DNA of 64,000 bases from Serinibacter salmoneus (GTDB lineage: Bacteria > Actinomycetota > Actinomycetes > Actinomycetales > Beutenbergiaceae): the NCBI RefSeq assembly GCF_002563925.1, contig NZ_PDJD01000001.1, positions 1,308,973-1,372,972 on the forward strand, given 5' to 3'. Position 1 is the first letter of the stretch. Every line of letters begins with the position of its first letter. The notes beneath the pieces were generated by a model. The model was not told the DNA's origin. It worked only from the letters and a program-made list of their open reading frames with translations, and ran no database searches. This document shows, piece after piece, positions 17,968 to 27,285 of the stretch. A program made the position numbers and the translations under genes.

Positions 17968-19091
17968 TGGTCTCCCGCTTCGCCCAGCTGGGCAACGACC
18001 TGTACACGGGCCGGCGCTCCTACGATTTCGTGGGCCGGCTGCGGCTCTGGCTCGCGATCGCGGGCATCCTGGTGCTGCTCTCGGTGGGCCTGCTCCTCAC
18101 GCGGGGGTTGAACGCCGGCATCGAGTTCACCGGTGGCTCGTCCTTCACCATCTCGGGCGTCACCAGCACGGACTCCGCCCCGGCCGAGGAGGCCGTGGCC
18201 GAGATCACCACCTCGCACGTCCCGCAGGTGGCGGTGCTCGGCACCGACTCGGTGCGGGTGCAGACGGAGCAGCTGACCAGCCAGGAGTCGGAGGAGTTGG
18301 CGCTGCTGCTCGCGCAGGCCTACGACGTGGAGCCCAGTGAGGTCACCTCCTCCTTCGTGGGCCCGCAGTGGGGCGCTGACGTCACGCAGAAGGCCGTCAC
18401 CGCGCTCGTGGTCTTCCTCGTGCTCGTCACGCTGGTGATGACCCTGTACTTCCGGGCGTGGACGATGGCCGCAGCGGCGGTGCTCGCCCTGTTGAGCGAC
18501 ATCGTGGTCACGGTCGGGGTGTATGCGCTGAGCGGGTTCGAGGTGAGCCCCGCGAGCGTCATCGGATTCCTCACGATCCTCGGGTACTCGCTCTACGACA
18601 CCGTGGTGGTGTTCGACAAGGTGCGGGAGAACACCGAGGGGATCCTCGATCAGAGCCGCATCACCTATGGCGAGGCCTCCAACCTCGCGGTGAACCAGAC
18701 CGTGGTGCGCTCGATCAACACCTCCGTGGTGGGTCTGCTACCGATCGGCTCGATCCTCTTCGTGGGCGTGTACCTGCTCGGAGCCGGGACGCTGCGGGAC
18801 ATCGCGCTCGCCCTGTTCATCGGCCTGATCGTCTCCACGGCATCCTCGATCTTCCTCGCGGCGCCGATCGAGGTGGCGCTGCGTGGACGTCAGCAGCGCT
18901 TCCACGACCACACCGCCCGGGTCCTGCAGTCCCGTCGCGCGGCCTCCGCGGGGTCCGCCGGCTCCGAGGAGGACCCACAGGAGTTCCGCGTCACGGTCTC
19001 CGACGTGCAGGACGAGGATGCCCGCGTGGTGGGAACCGTGCCCGGGGGGCACCGCGGTCAGGCCGCCCAGCCGCGTCGCAAGGGGCGCTGA
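17967..19091 (+). CDS. secF: Protein translocase subunit SecF
   Basis: 374 residues with six predicted helices, the SecF signature GIEFTGGSSF in the first extracytoplasmic domain, the ILGYSLYDTVVVFDKVREN motif, and the RSINTSVVGLLPI block. It forms the proton-driven export motor with SecD. The start codon shares a base with the secD stop (TGATG), so translation is coupled. The last about 70 residues form a charged cytoplasmic tail without family similarity. Confidence 0.96.
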   Translation: MVSRFAQLGNDLYTGRRSYDFVGRLRLWLAIAGILVLLSVGLLLTRGLNAGIEFTGGSSFTISGVTSTDSAPAEEAVAEITTSHVPQVAVLGTDSVRVQTEQLTSQESEELALLLAQAYDVEPSEVTSSFVGPQWGADVTQKAVTALVVFLVLVTLVMTLYFRAWTMAAAAVLALLSDIVVTVGVYALSGFEVSPASVIGFLTILGYSLYDTVVVFDKVRENTEGILDQSRITYGEASNLAVNQTVVRSINTSVVGLLPIGSILFVGVYLLGAGTLRDIALALFIGLIVSTASSIFLAAPIEVALRGRQQRFHDHTARVLQSRRAASAGSAGSEEDPQEFRVTVSDVQDEDARVVGTVPGGHRGQAAQPRRKGR

Positions 19092-19099
19092 GCCCGCCC

Positions 19100-19105
19100 T
19101 AGAAT
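19100..19105 (+). promoter_or_regulatory. -10 hexamer TAGAAT for rel (leaderless)
   Basis: TAGAAT is followed by six bases (GGGCCA) and then ATG 19112. This spacing places the transcription start at the start codon, and there is no Shine-Dalgarno. Confidence 0.6.
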
Positions 19106-19111
19106 GGGCCA

Positions 19112-21415
19112 ATGGCGGAGCAGCAGAGGGCATCGGGTCTGGAACCGATCGTGCCGCGGTCGCGGATGCGCTCCTCGTTGGTCCGGTTCGGGTCACGGGG
19201 GCACCGTCCGCCGCCCGCGATCGAGCCGCTGCTGCGGGTGGTGCGCGCGAATCACCCCAAGGCCGATGTGGCGATCATCGAGCGGGCCTACCAGGTGGCC
19301 GAACGCGCCCACGACGGTCAGGTGCGCAAGAGCGGGGACCCCTACATCACCCACCCCGTGGCGGTGGCCACGATCGTGGCCGAGCTCGGGCTGACCCCGC
19401 CCACGCTGGCCGCCGCACTGCTGCACGACACGGTCGAGGACACCGACTACTCCCTGGAGGCGTTGCGGCGCGACTTCGGTGAGGAGATCGCGCTGCTGGT
19501 CGACGGCGTGACGAAGCTGGACAAGGTGAGCTTCGGCGACGCCGCGCAGTCCGAGACCGTGCGCAAGATGGTCGTCGCGATGGCCAAGGACATCCGGGTG
19601 CTGGTCCTGAAGTTGGCCGACCGGTTGCACAACGCCCGCACCTGGCGCTACGTGCCCTCCTCCTCCGCGGAGCGCAAGGCACGCGAGACCCTGGAGATCT
19701 ACGCCCCGCTGGCCCACCGGCTCGGGATGAACACGATCAAGTGGGAACTGGAGGACCTCTCCTTCGCCACCCTGTACCCCAAGATCTACGACGAGATCGT
19801 GCGGTTGGTGGGGGAGCGTGCCCCCGCGCGCGAGGAGTACCTCGCTCTCGTGCGGGAGAAGGTCGGGGAGGACCTCAAGGAGGCCCGGATCCGCGGCACG
19901 GTGACGGGCAGGCCCAAGCACTACTACTCGATCTACCAGAAGATGATCGTGCGTGGACGTGACTTCGCCGACATCTATGACCTGGTGGGTGTGCGGGTGC
20001 TGGTCGACTCGGTCCGGGACTGCTACGCGGCGCTCGGCGCGCTGCACGCGCGCTGGAATCCCGTGCCGGGGCGTTTCAAGGACTACATCGCGATGCCCAA
20101 GTTCAACATGTACCAGTCGTTGCACACGACGGTCATCGGGCCCGGTGGCAAACCGGTCGAGATCCAGATCCGCAGTCACGACATGCACCGCCGGGCGGAG
20201 TACGGCGTCGCGGCGCACTGGAAGTACAAGGAGACCGCCCGCGCGGGCGCACCGGCGCCCGGGGGCGCCGGCGAGATGCCGTGGTTGCGCCAGTTGGTGG
20301 ACTGGCAGCGCGAGACCGCCGACCCGGGGGAGTTCCTCGATTCGCTGCGGTATGAGATGTCCGGCAGCGAGGTGTACGTCTTCACCCCCAAGGGTGAGGT
20401 GATGTCCCTGCCCGGGGGCTCGACCCCGGTGGACTTCGCCTACGCCGTGCACACCGAGGTGGGCCACCGCACGGTGGGTGCGAAGGTCAACGGCCGTCTG
20501 GTGCCGCTGGAGTCGAAGCTGGAGAACGGCGACAGCGTCGAGATCTTCACCAGCAAGTCCCAGGACGCCGGCCCGAGCCAGGACTGGCTGTCCTTCGTCG
20601 CCTCGCCCCGTGCGCGCAACAAGATCCGGCAGTGGTTCACCAAGGAACGCCGGGAGGAGGCGATCGAGCGGGGGAAGGACGAGATCGCCAAGGCGATGCG
20701 CAAGCAGAACCTCCCGATCCAGCGCCTCCTCAGCCACGACAGCCTGACCGCCCTCGCCTCGGACATGCGCTACGCGGACGTCTCGGCGCTGTACGCCGCC
20801 GTCGGGGAGAACCACGTCTCGGCCGGGAACGTGGTCCGGCGCCTCGTGGAGAGCCTGGGCGGTGAGGACGGCACCACGGAGGACCTCGCCGAGGTGACCC
20901 GGCCTGGGGCCAATGTGGCCACCCCGCGTTCCACCTCCGGTGGCGTGGTCGTCGCCGGGATGGGTGACGTCTGGACGAAACTCGCCAAGTGCTGCACCCC
21001 GGTGCCGGGTGACCCCATCGTCGGGTTCGTCACCCGGGGTCAGGGCGTCTCGGTGCACCAGGCCTCCTGCCGCAACGTACTCGCTCTCGAGGGCGATCAG
21101 GAGCGGTTCGTCGATGTGAGTTGGGCGCCCGATGCGCAGAGCGTCTTCCTCGTGCAGATCCAGGTGGAGGCGCTGGATCGCGCCGGCCTGCTCTCCGATC
21201 TGACGCGTGTGCTCTCGGAGAACCACGTGAACATCCTCTCGGCCACGGTCGCGACCTCCCGTGACCGCCTTGCGCTGAGCAAGTTCGTGTTCGAGATGGG
21301 CGACGTGAGCCACCTGGGACACGTGCTGCGTGCGGTGCGCGCGATCGATGGCGTGTACGACGTCTACCGGGTCACCGGTGTGCGCCCCGATGCCGCCCCG
21401 GTGCCGCAGCACTGA
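19112..21415 (+). CDS. relA: Bifunctional (p)ppGpp synthetase/hydrolase Rel
   Basis: 767 residues with all Rel domains: HD hydrolase (H105-D106 and E109-D110 in [11 protein letters not shown]), synthetase ([20 protein letters not shown]), TGS ([20 protein letters not shown]), zinc-finger/CC domain ([16 protein letters not shown] plus HQASCRNV) and a C-terminal ACT domain. The RFKD (RXKD) loop is the type found in bifunctional Rel enzymes, whereas ExDD marks synthetase-only RelA. It controls the stringent response. The mRNA appears leaderless, which may couple it to ribosome state, though this is inference. It converges on a reverse-strand gene 30 bases away with no terminator visible. Confidence 0.97.
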   Translation: MAEQQRASGLEPIVPRSRMRSSLVRFGSRGHRPPPAIEPLLRVVRANHPKADVAIIERAYQVAERAHDGQVRKSGDPYITHPVAVATIVAELGLTPPTLAAALLHDTVEDTDYSLEALRRDFGEEIALLVDGVTKLDKVSFGDAAQSETVRKMVVAMAKDIRVLVLKLADRLHNARTWRYVPSSSAERKARETLEIYAPLAHRLGMNTIKWELEDLSFATLYPKIYDEIVRLVGERAPAREEYLALVREKVGEDLKEARIRGTVTGRPKHYYSIYQKMIVRGRDFADIYDLVGVRVLVDSVRDCYAALGALHARWNPVPGRFKDYIAMPKFNMYQSLHTTVIGPGGKPVEIQIRSHDMHRRAEYGVAAHWKYKETARAGAPAPGGAGEMPWLRQLVDWQRETADPGEFLDSLRYEMSGSEVYVFTPKGEVMSLPGGSTPVDFAYAVHTEVGHRTVGAKVNGRLVPLESKLENGDSVEIFTSKSQDAGPSQDWLSFVASPRARNKIRQWFTKERREEAIERGKDEIAKAMRKQNLPIQRLLSHDSLTALASDMRYADVSALYAAVGENHVSAGNVVRRLVESLGGEDGTTEDLAEVTRPGANVATPRSTSGGVVVAGMGDVWTKLAKCCTPVPGDPIVGFVTRGQGVSVHQASCRNVLALEGDQERFVDVSWAPDAQSVFLVQIQVEALDRAGLLSDLTRVLSENHVNILSATVATSRDRLALSKFVFEMGDVSHLGHVLRAVRAIDGVYDVYRVTGVRPDAAPVPQH

Positions 21416-21445
21416 GACTGACGCTGAGAGTGGCACTGATGCCCC

Positions 21446-22003
21446 TCACACCCGCGATGCGGTGAGGATCTCCCGCAGGGTGTGGGAGGCACGCAGCCGC
21501 CTGCCTCGCATCGGCCCGTCCGTCAGGAGGCGCCGCTCGACCTCGGCGGGGTCCACACCTCCTGCCACCAGGGACTGCACGAGGCCGGCCACGCGCTGCG
21601 GCGATAGGTCGAGGCTCCCTTCCCGACCCGCGTAGCGCACGAGGTCGCAGACCGTGGTCAGCGGGGTGGTGAGGCGCCGGCCTGCGACCGTGAGCACCTC
21701 GCCCGGATGGTGCGAGATCACGCGGTGCCGCACGCCGTCGTGCCTGCTGCGACGCGCCCGCGGCGCGGCGACCTCCAGCGGGTCGGGTACCTCACCGCCG
21801 AGATGGAGCCAACCGGCGGTGCACAGGGCGTAGACCTCGCTGCGTACCGGGAGGACCTCAGCGCGTTGCACGAGGCCACCGTCGAGGTCAGCGGCGCTGC
21901 GCGCGCTCGGGGTCAGGGGTTGCCCGCTCAGGTGGTCCAGTCGCCAGGTTCCGGTCTCGGGCACCGTGAGCACGGGCATCAGTGGGCGCGGGTGCCAGTC
22001 CAT
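21446..22003 (-). CDS. AbiEi-like/DUF559-type hypothetical protein
   Basis: 185 residues on the reverse strand between rel and the DUF349 gene. The block GVRHRVISHHPGEVLTVAGR followed by LTTPLTTVCDLVRYAGR resembles the central part of actinobacterial AbiEi-family antitoxin/DUF559 proteins (HR..L...dv....g.pvTtp.rTl.Dla). Neither the usual N-terminal winged helix nor the C-terminal endonuclease-like domain is clear, so it may be a short version or a remnant. No AbiEii toxin-like nucleotidyltransferase lies next to it. ATG 22001-22003 is the first start; other in-frame ATGs lie a few codons downstream. Confidence 0.5.
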   Translation of the reverse strand: MDWHPRPLMPVLTVPETGTWRLDHLSGQPLTPSARSAADLDGGLVQRAEVLPVRSEVYALCTAGWLHLGGEVPDPLEVAAPRARRSRHDGVRHRVISHHPGEVLTVAGRRLTTPLTTVCDLVRYAGREGSLDLSPQRVAGLVQSLVAGGVDPAEVERRLLTDGPMRGRRLRASHTLREILTASRV

Positions 22004-22065
22004 CCCCCGAGGATGTCAGGGCGTCCCGCACCGCTGCCGCGGCGAGGGACGCCCTGTGGAAAAGA

Positions 22066-23541
22066 TCAGCGCTGGGCGCCCTGGACGGCAGCCAGCCATC
22101 CCTTGCGGGTCTCCAGGGCGCGCTCGGCCTCCTGCGCGGCCTTGGTGTCCCCGGCCTCACGGGCGGCCGCGAGCTCGGCCTGAAGCGCCGCGATGGAGTC
22201 CACGAGCGCTGCCGAGGCGCCTTCCACCCGGGCCTTGACCTCGGGATCACTGCGCCGCATCTGCTCTGCTTCCGCATCACGCAACGCGCGCTCCACGGCA
22301 CGCAGCCGGCGCTCGACGTCGTGCATCGCCTCGCGCGGGACCTTCCCGGCCTCGTCCCAGGCGTCCTGGATGTCGCGCAATGCCGACTTGGTGGCGCCCA
22401 GGTCCTCATCCGCGGAGATGGGAAGCAGCGCCTCGGCGCGCTCGAGGAGGCCGAGCTTGACCTCGAGGTTCGCCTGGTACTCGGCGTCCACCGCGGCGTT
22501 CTGCGCGGTGCGTGCGGCGAAGAACACGTCCTGCGCCTTCTTGAAGCGGGCCCAGAGCTGGTCGTCGTCACGCCGGTTGCCCCGTGGCGCGGCGCGCCAG
22601 GCGTCCATCAGGTCGCGGTAGGCGGAGGAGGTCTCCCGCCAGTCGGTGGAGGAGGAGAGCGCCTCGGCACGTTCGACCAGGGCGGCCTTCACGTCGTGTG
22701 CATCGGCGTTGCGCCGATCCAGATCGGCGAAGTGTGCGCGGCGCGCCTTGTCGAAGGACGTGCGGGCCTTCGAGAACCGCTTCCACAGCGCGTCCTCCAC
22801 CCCGCGGTCGATGCGCGGACCGGTCCGTTGCGCCGTCTTCCACTGCTGGAGGAGTTCACCGATCCGGCTGGTGGCGTCGCGCCACTGCATCCGCTCGGGG
22901 TCGGTGCTCACGAGTTCCTCGAGCTGGGTGACGATCGCCTCGCGTGCCGCGGTGGCCTCGGCCTTCGCCTCGGCCCGCTCCGCGGCCGCGGCCTCCGCGC
23001 GCGCCGCGATCTCACCGGAGAGCGCCTCCAGCCGGGCACGCAGCGCCGGCAGGTCGCCCACCGCGGCGGGTTCGAGGAGTTGCTCGGTGAGCGAGGCCAA
23101 CGTGGCGGCCGCCTCCTTGGGCGTGAGCGTGGGCAGCCGCTGCTCCAGGAGCAGCACCTGGGCCTTGAGGTCCAGGTAGCGGCGCACGTACAGGTCCAGT
23201 GCCTGGGCGGTCTCCGCATCGGTGAACTGCCCGACCACGCGCTCGCTCTCGCCGTCGCGCACCGACACCGTGCCGTCCGGGGCCACCGATCCGAAGGCTG
23301 CCGCCTCACGGATCTCTGCCTGCTCGTCGGCCACCGGCACCACCGTCACCGCAGCCGGGGCCGGGCTCGACCCGCCGGGTGCGGGTGCGGAGGGCCGTTG
23401 GGGCATCGCGGCGGGCGTGGGGCGCGGTCCGGGGCGCGGTCCGGGCCGCGGGCCGGGTCGCGCCGCGGGGGCCGACTGCTCGGCGTCCGGTGCAGCAGGT
23501 GCACTCGGGGCGTTCTGGGAGTCGGGGGTCTCGTTGGTCAC
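22066..23541 (-). CDS. DUF349 domain protein, coiled-coil
   Basis: 491 residues. A disordered Pro/Ala-rich N-terminus (about 1-75, with PRPGPRPGPRP repeats) precedes a long, highly charged alpha-helical region with several DUF349 repeats (for example LWKRFSKARTSFDKARRAHF and LWARFKKAQDVFFAARTAQN). DUF349 proteins are common upstream of hisS in actinobacteria; the function is unknown, with nucleic-acid binding suggested for the family. The start is GTG (reverse complement of 23539-23541) after AAGGA. It diverges from hisS. Confidence 0.85.
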   Translation of the reverse strand: MTNETPDSQNAPSAPAAPDAEQSAPAARPGPRPGPRPGPRPTPAAMPQRPSAPAPGGSSPAPAAVTVVPVADEQAEIREAAAFGSVAPDGTVSVRDGESERVVGQFTDAETAQALDLYVRRYLDLKAQVLLLEQRLPTLTPKEAAATLASLTEQLLEPAAVGDLPALRARLEALSGEIAARAEAAAAERAEAKAEATAAREAIVTQLEELVSTDPERMQWRDATSRIGELLQQWKTAQRTGPRIDRGVEDALWKRFSKARTSFDKARRAHFADLDRRNADAHDVKAALVERAEALSSSTDWRETSSAYRDLMDAWRAAPRGNRRDDDQLWARFKKAQDVFFAARTAQNAAVDAEYQANLEVKLGLLERAEALLPISADEDLGATKSALRDIQDAWDEAGKVPREAMHDVERRLRAVERALRDAEAEQMRRSDPEVKARVEGASAALVDSIAALQAELAAAREAGDTKAAQEAERALETRKGWLAAVQGAQR

Positions 23542-23564
23542 GGCCAGTCACGTCCTTGTCGATG

Positions 23565-23582
23565 ACCACCGTCGCCGGTGGT
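23565..23582 (-). other. Small hairpin in DUF349 5' leader
   Basis: A perfect 7-bp stem (ACCACCG/CGGTGGT on the plus strand) with loop TCGC lies 24 bases upstream of the DUF349 start codon, within its probable 5' leader. It ends close to the Shine-Dalgarno. Its function is unknown. Confidence 0.3.
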
Positions 23583-23636
23583 ACTTGAGCGGGTGGATCC
23601 GCTGCGCGGGAGGCCGGGAGGTCCGGCCCGTGGCAC

Positions 23637-23642
23637 ACGCTA
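23637..23642 (-). promoter_or_regulatory. Possible -10 TAGCGT for DUF349 gene
   Basis: On the reverse strand TAGCGT fits TANNNT and would start transcription near 23630, giving an about 90-nt leader. It is about 30 bases from the oppositely oriented hisS -10. No clear -35. Confidence 0.35.
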
Positions 23643-23673
23643 CCGAAGTTCGCGACGCGCCGTTGCCGCCTCC

Positions 23674-23679
23674 TAGGAT
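23674..23679 (+). promoter_or_regulatory. -10 hexamer TAGGAT for hisS (leaderless)
   Basis: TAGGAT is followed by six bases (TCCCCC) and then ATG 23686. There is no Shine-Dalgarno, so the hisS mRNA is probably leaderless. Confidence 0.6.
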
Positions 23680-23685
23680 TCCCCC

Positions 23686-25098
23686 ATGGCTCGCATCGCA
23701 CCCCTGTCCGGATTCCCCGAATGGCTCCCCGAGCAACGCATCGTGGAGCAGCGCGTGCTGGAGCGCATTGCCCACACCTTCGAGTTGCACGGTTTCGCGA
23801 GCGTGCACACCCGCGCGGTGGAGCCGCTGGAGCGGCTGTTGAGCAAGGGGGAGACCTCCAAGGAGGTCTATGTCCTGGACCGCCTGCAGGCCACGGAGGG
23901 GGAGGCGGCCGCCGACCAGAAGGACCGCCTCGGCCTGCACTTCGACCTCACGGTCCCGTTCGCTCGCTACGTCCTGGAGAACGCCGGGAAGCTCACCTTC
24001 CCGTTCAAGCGCTACCAGATCCAGCCGGTCTGGCGCGGCGAACGCCCGCAGGAGGGCCGGTTCCGGGAATTCTGGCAGGCGGACATCGACGTGGTCGGCG
24101 ACGGCGAGCTGCCCTTCCACCTCGAGGTGGATGTGGCGCTGGTGGCGGGCCGGGCACTTGCGGCACTGGCGGAGTTCGGGTTGCCCGAGGTGCGCATCCT
24201 GGTCAACAACCGTCGCCTCGCGGAGGGCTTCTACCGCACCATCGGCCTGGGCGACGTCGCCGAGACGCTGCGCATCGTGGACAAGTTGGCGAAGATCGGG
24301 GCGGACGGCGTGGCCGCCGCGCTGCGCGAGAGGCTCGGCGCGAGCGAGGCGGCCATCCAGGCATGCCTGGCGCTGGCTGAGCTCCGGGGCGGAGTCGAGG
24401 TGCTCGAGCAGGTGCGGGCACTCGCGCAGCGGGCGAGGGCGGACGAGCCCGCGACCGGGGACGAGGATGCCGCGCAGGCCCTCCTGGAGCAGGGCCTGGG
24501 CGAGTTGGGCTCCCTGCTGCGGGAGTGCGAGCGGCGCGCGCCGGGACTCGTCCAGGCCGACCTCTCCGTGGCCCGTGGCCTGGACTACTACACCGGGTCG
24601 GTGTACGAGACCGTCCTGGTGGGGCACGAGGGGCTCGGGTCGATCTGTTCGGGCGGTCGGTACGACGCACTCGCCTCCGACGGCGGGCGCACGTTCCCCG
24701 GGGTCGGGATCAGCATCGGGGTCTCGCGCGTGCTGTCGCGGTTGTTCGCTCAGGACCTGGTCTCGGTGTCCCGGTCGGTCCCCACCGCGGTGCTGGTGGC
24801 GGTGACGGACGAGGCGGGGCGCGCGCACTCGACCGCCGTGGCGGATGCGTTGCGGGCGCGGGGGATCCCCGCTGACGTGACCCCGAATGCCGCGAAGTTC
24901 GGCAAGCAGATCCGGTACGCGGACCGGCGGGGCATCCCGTTCGTCTGGTTCCCCGGGGACTCCACGACTGAGGCGGGTGACCTGATCGGCCAGGTGAAGG
25001 ACATCCGCAGCGGTGAGCAGGTGGATGCCGACGCCACCACGTGGGAGCCGCCGGCGGCGGACCGGTGGCCGAGCGTGAGCGCGGCGTCGGCAGGCTGA
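23686..25098 (+). CDS. hisS: Histidyl-tRNA synthetase
   Basis: 470 residues. Class II catalytic core with motif 2 (FKRYQIQPVWRGERPQEGRF), the HisA/HisB histidine-specific motifs (LDYYTGSVYE; GGRYDAL) and a C-terminal anticodon-binding domain (AVLVAVTDEAGRAHSTAVADA onwards). Charges tRNA-His in the cytoplasm. Inserts make it longer than the E. coli enzyme (424), mainly around residues 245-280. A strong inverted repeat downstream ends the transcript. Confidence 0.96.
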   Translation: MARIAPLSGFPEWLPEQRIVEQRVLERIAHTFELHGFASVHTRAVEPLERLLSKGETSKEVYVLDRLQATEGEAAADQKDRLGLHFDLTVPFARYVLENAGKLTFPFKRYQIQPVWRGERPQEGRFREFWQADIDVVGDGELPFHLEVDVALVAGRALAALAEFGLPEVRILVNNRRLAEGFYRTIGLGDVAETLRIVDKLAKIGADGVAAALRERLGASEAAIQACLALAELRGGVEVLEQVRALAQRARADEPATGDEDAAQALLEQGLGELGSLLRECERRAPGLVQADLSVARGLDYYTGSVYETVLVGHEGLGSICSGGRYDALASDGGRTFPGVGISIGVSRVLSRLFAQDLVSVSRSVPTAVLVAVTDEAGRAHSTAVADALRARGIPADVTPNAAKFGKQIRYADRRGIPFVWFPGDSTTEAGDLIGQVKDIRSGEQVDADATTWEPPAADRWPSVSAASAG

Positions 25099-25116
25099 GG
25101 TCACCGGTCACAGCAC

Positions 25117-25150
25117 AACGGCCGGCCGGGAGTGATCCCGGCCGGCCGTT
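25117..25150. terminator. Bidirectional terminator hairpin between hisS and DEAD-box gene
   Basis: A perfect 15-bp stem (AACGGCCGGCCGGGA pairing with its complement at 25136-25150) with a GTGA loop lies between the convergent hisS and helicase genes. There is no T-run on either strand, as is common for actinobacterial hairpin terminators. Confidence 0.8.
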
Positions 25151-25179
25151 GGTGTGTCGGCGCCGCAGGCGCCGGGGAC

Positions 25180-27003
25180 TCAGGCGTCGCTGAAACGACG
25201 CCGAGCGGGCCGCTCACTGCGGTCCGCGCGGAACCCACGGTCGCCACGATCGCCCCGGTCACCCCGGAAGGAGCCGCGGTTGGGCGGACCCGAGTCGGAG
25301 CGGATCTTCAGCTGCCGGCCCGCGAGGGACGCCGCGGCGATCCGCCGCTGCGCGTCGGACTCCAGGCCCAACGGGATCTCGACGAGGGAGAAGCTCGGGA
25401 AGATGTCGATCTTGCCGATCTCGGAACCGCGCAGGCCGCCCTCACCGGTGATCGCGCCCACGATGCCCTGGGGAGTCACGCCGTCGCGGTGGCCCACGGC
25501 AATGCGGTAGCGGTTGCCGGTGTCCTGCCCGCCACGGTGAGCGCGCTCGCGTCCGCCGCGGTCCCGACCCGCACGATCGTGCCCACGGTCGGAGCGGCCG
25601 CCGCGCTCGAAGCGGTCATGGCGCTCGCCGCGTTCGAACCGGTCACCGCGCTCGGCCCGGTCGGCGAGGTCGACCTCCTCGGTGACCGGTGCGCCGTCGT
25701 CGCCCATGAGCAGGGCGAGGAGCGCGGCCGCGAGGTCGCCGACCTCGGTGCCGGTGCGCTCGGTGTGCGCCGCCAGCGCGGCGGTGGAACGGGTCAGGGG
25801 AGCACCACCGAGGCGGGCCTGCGCGCGCTCGAGCACCTTGGCGACCTGATGCTCCATGACGTCGCTGCGCGTGGGGATGCGGCGCTCGGCGATCTTCCCA
25901 CCCGTGGTGCGTTCGATCTGACGCAGCTTCCCCTTCTCCTTCGGGGTGACGAAGGTGAGCGCCTCACCGGTGCGACCGGCGCGGCCGGTGCGGCCGATGC
26001 GGTGCACGTAGGTCTCGCCCTCGCGGGGGATGTCGAAGTTGACCACGAGGCCGATGCGCTCCACGTCGAGGCCGCGGGCCGCGACATCGGTGGCCACCAG
26101 CACGTCGACCTCGCCGCCACGCAGGCGCTCGACGATCCGCTCGCGGTCGCGCTGGGCCACGTCACCGGAGATGGAGGCCACGGAGACGCCGGCGCCGGCG
26201 AGCGCGAGGCCCACCTCCTCGGCGGCGTCCCGGGTGCGCACGAACACGATGGCGGCATCGGTGTCGGACAGGGCGAGCACGCGGGTCAGCGCCTCGACCT
26301 TGTTGCGGAACGGCACGATGGCGTAACTCTGCGTCACCGAGGCGATCGGGGTGGACTGCCGGGCGATGGAGATCTCGACCGGGTTCGTCAGGTGCGTGTC
26401 CGCCACCCGGCGGATCGGGGCGGGCATGGTGGCGGAGAAGAGCGCCACCTGCACATCCTCGGGGGTGTCGGTGAGGATCGTCTCGACGTCCTCGGCGAAG
26501 CCCATCCGGAGCATCTCGTCGGCCTCGTCCAGCACCACGAAGCGCAGGGAGGCGGCGTCCAGGGCGCCACGCTCGATCATGTCGATCACGCGGCCGGGGG
26601 TCCCGACCACCACCTGCGCGCCGGAGCGCAGACCGCGCAGCTGCGGCACGAAGCTCGAACCGCCGTAGATGGAGACGACCTCGATGCCGCTGCCGCGCGG
26701 CACGAAGGAGGAGATGGCGTCAGCGACCTGGATCGCGAGCTCACGGGTGGGGGTGAGCACGAGCGCCTGCTGGCCGCGTCGGGAGGTGTCGATCGCGGCG
26801 AGCAGGGGCAGACCGAAGGCGGCCGTCTTGCCGGTCCCGGTCTGCGCCACGCCGACGATGTCGCGCCCGGACAGCAGCGCCGGCACGGCCTGCTCCTGGA
26901 TCGGGGTCGGTGTGGTGAAACCGAGAGCCGAGACGGCGCCCAGCAGGTCCTCGGGCAGTCCGAGGTCGGAGAAATGGGTCGAGGGCATGGATGCGTCAGT
27001 CAC
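25180..27003 (-). CDS. DEAD-box RNA helicase (CsdA/DeaD-like)
   Basis: 607 residues from GTG at 27003 (VTDASMPSTHFSDLGLPEDL). Q motif (FSDLGL...TPTPIQEQA), motif I AQTGTGKT (53-60), motif II DEADEM, motif III SAT, motif VI HRIGRTGRAG. An Arg/Gly/Asp-rich linker (RFERGERHDRFERGGRSDRG) precedes a C-terminal DbpA/CsdA-type RNA-binding RRM (GVTPQGIVGAITGEGGLRG). Such proteins unwind structured RNA in ribosome assembly and cold adaptation. ATG 26988 is an alternative start; neither has a good Shine-Dalgarno. A 165-nt leader precedes it. Confidence 0.92.
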   Translation of the reverse strand: MTDASMPSTHFSDLGLPEDLLGAVSALGFTTPTPIQEQAVPALLSGRDIVGVAQTGTGKTAAFGLPLLAAIDTSRRGQQALVLTPTRELAIQVADAISSFVPRGSGIEVVSIYGGSSFVPQLRGLRSGAQVVVGTPGRVIDMIERGALDAASLRFVVLDEADEMLRMGFAEDVETILTDTPEDVQVALFSATMPAPIRRVADTHLTNPVEISIARQSTPIASVTQSYAIVPFRNKVEALTRVLALSDTDAAIVFVRTRDAAEEVGLALAGAGVSVASISGDVAQRDRERIVERLRGGEVDVLVATDVAARGLDVERIGLVVNFDIPREGETYVHRIGRTGRAGRTGEALTFVTPKEKGKLRQIERTTGGKIAERRIPTRSDVMEHQVAKVLERAQARLGGAPLTRSTAALAAHTERTGTEVGDLAAALLALLMGDDGAPVTEEVDLADRAERGDRFERGERHDRFERGGRSDRGHDRAGRDRGGRERAHRGGQDTGNRYRIAVGHRDGVTPQGIVGAITGEGGLRGSEIGKIDIFPSFSLVEIPLGLESDAQRRIAAASLAGRQLKIRSDSGPPNRGSFRGDRGDRGDRGFRADRSERPARRRFSDA

Positions 27004-27176
27004 GGGAACCGTTTCGTCGTTGCGCGGGGAGCGATGTGGCCGATCAATGCTCGGCTCGCCCGCGTCCGTGCCCGTCTCATGCGATCGTCGCACCCTGCGT
27101 CGATCGTGGGTCCCGATCGTCGTCGGGACACTCGTGGGGGGCCCTGTGGCGGGAATCTGCGCTCCAGAACCCCTCA
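27004..27176 (-). promoter_or_regulatory. Long 5' leader of DEAD-box helicase
   Basis: Between the TAGACT -10 (27177-27182, reverse strand) and the GTG start lie about 165 untranslated bases. Cold-shock helicase genes in other bacteria carry long regulatory leaders; that role is inferred here from length and gene type only. No recognised riboswitch sequence is seen. Together with 27183-27285 this is the longest gene-free stretch in the window. Confidence 0.4.
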
Positions 27177-27182
27177 AGTCTA
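27177..27182 (-). promoter_or_regulatory. -10 hexamer TAGACT for DEAD-box gene
   Basis: Reverse-strand TAGACT (plus-strand AGTCTA), identical to the -10 proposed for gmk-rpoZ and fmt. A TGTGCA 17 bases further upstream is a weak -35. Confidence 0.5.
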
Positions 27183-27273
27183 GCGGGGATCATGCGTTGT
27201 GCACAGTGCCGGCGGGCAGCAATCAGGCGAACCCGGCGTGATCTCGCTCACCCGGGCGGTGGGGGCGGCGCGG

Positions 27274-27279
27274 CAGAAT
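27274..27279 (+). promoter_or_regulatory. -10 hexamer CAGAAT for aminotransferase (leaderless)
   Basis: CAGAAT differs from TANNNT only at the first base and is followed by six bases (GGGGCG) and ATG 27286, the same geometry as rel and hisS. Confidence 0.4.
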
Positions 27280-27285
27280 GGGGCG

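Noticed and set aside
27183-27285. Non-coding RNA gene in the helicase-aminotransferase gap
   Set aside because: Apart from the two promoters no strong hairpin or terminator is visible in this part of the gap.
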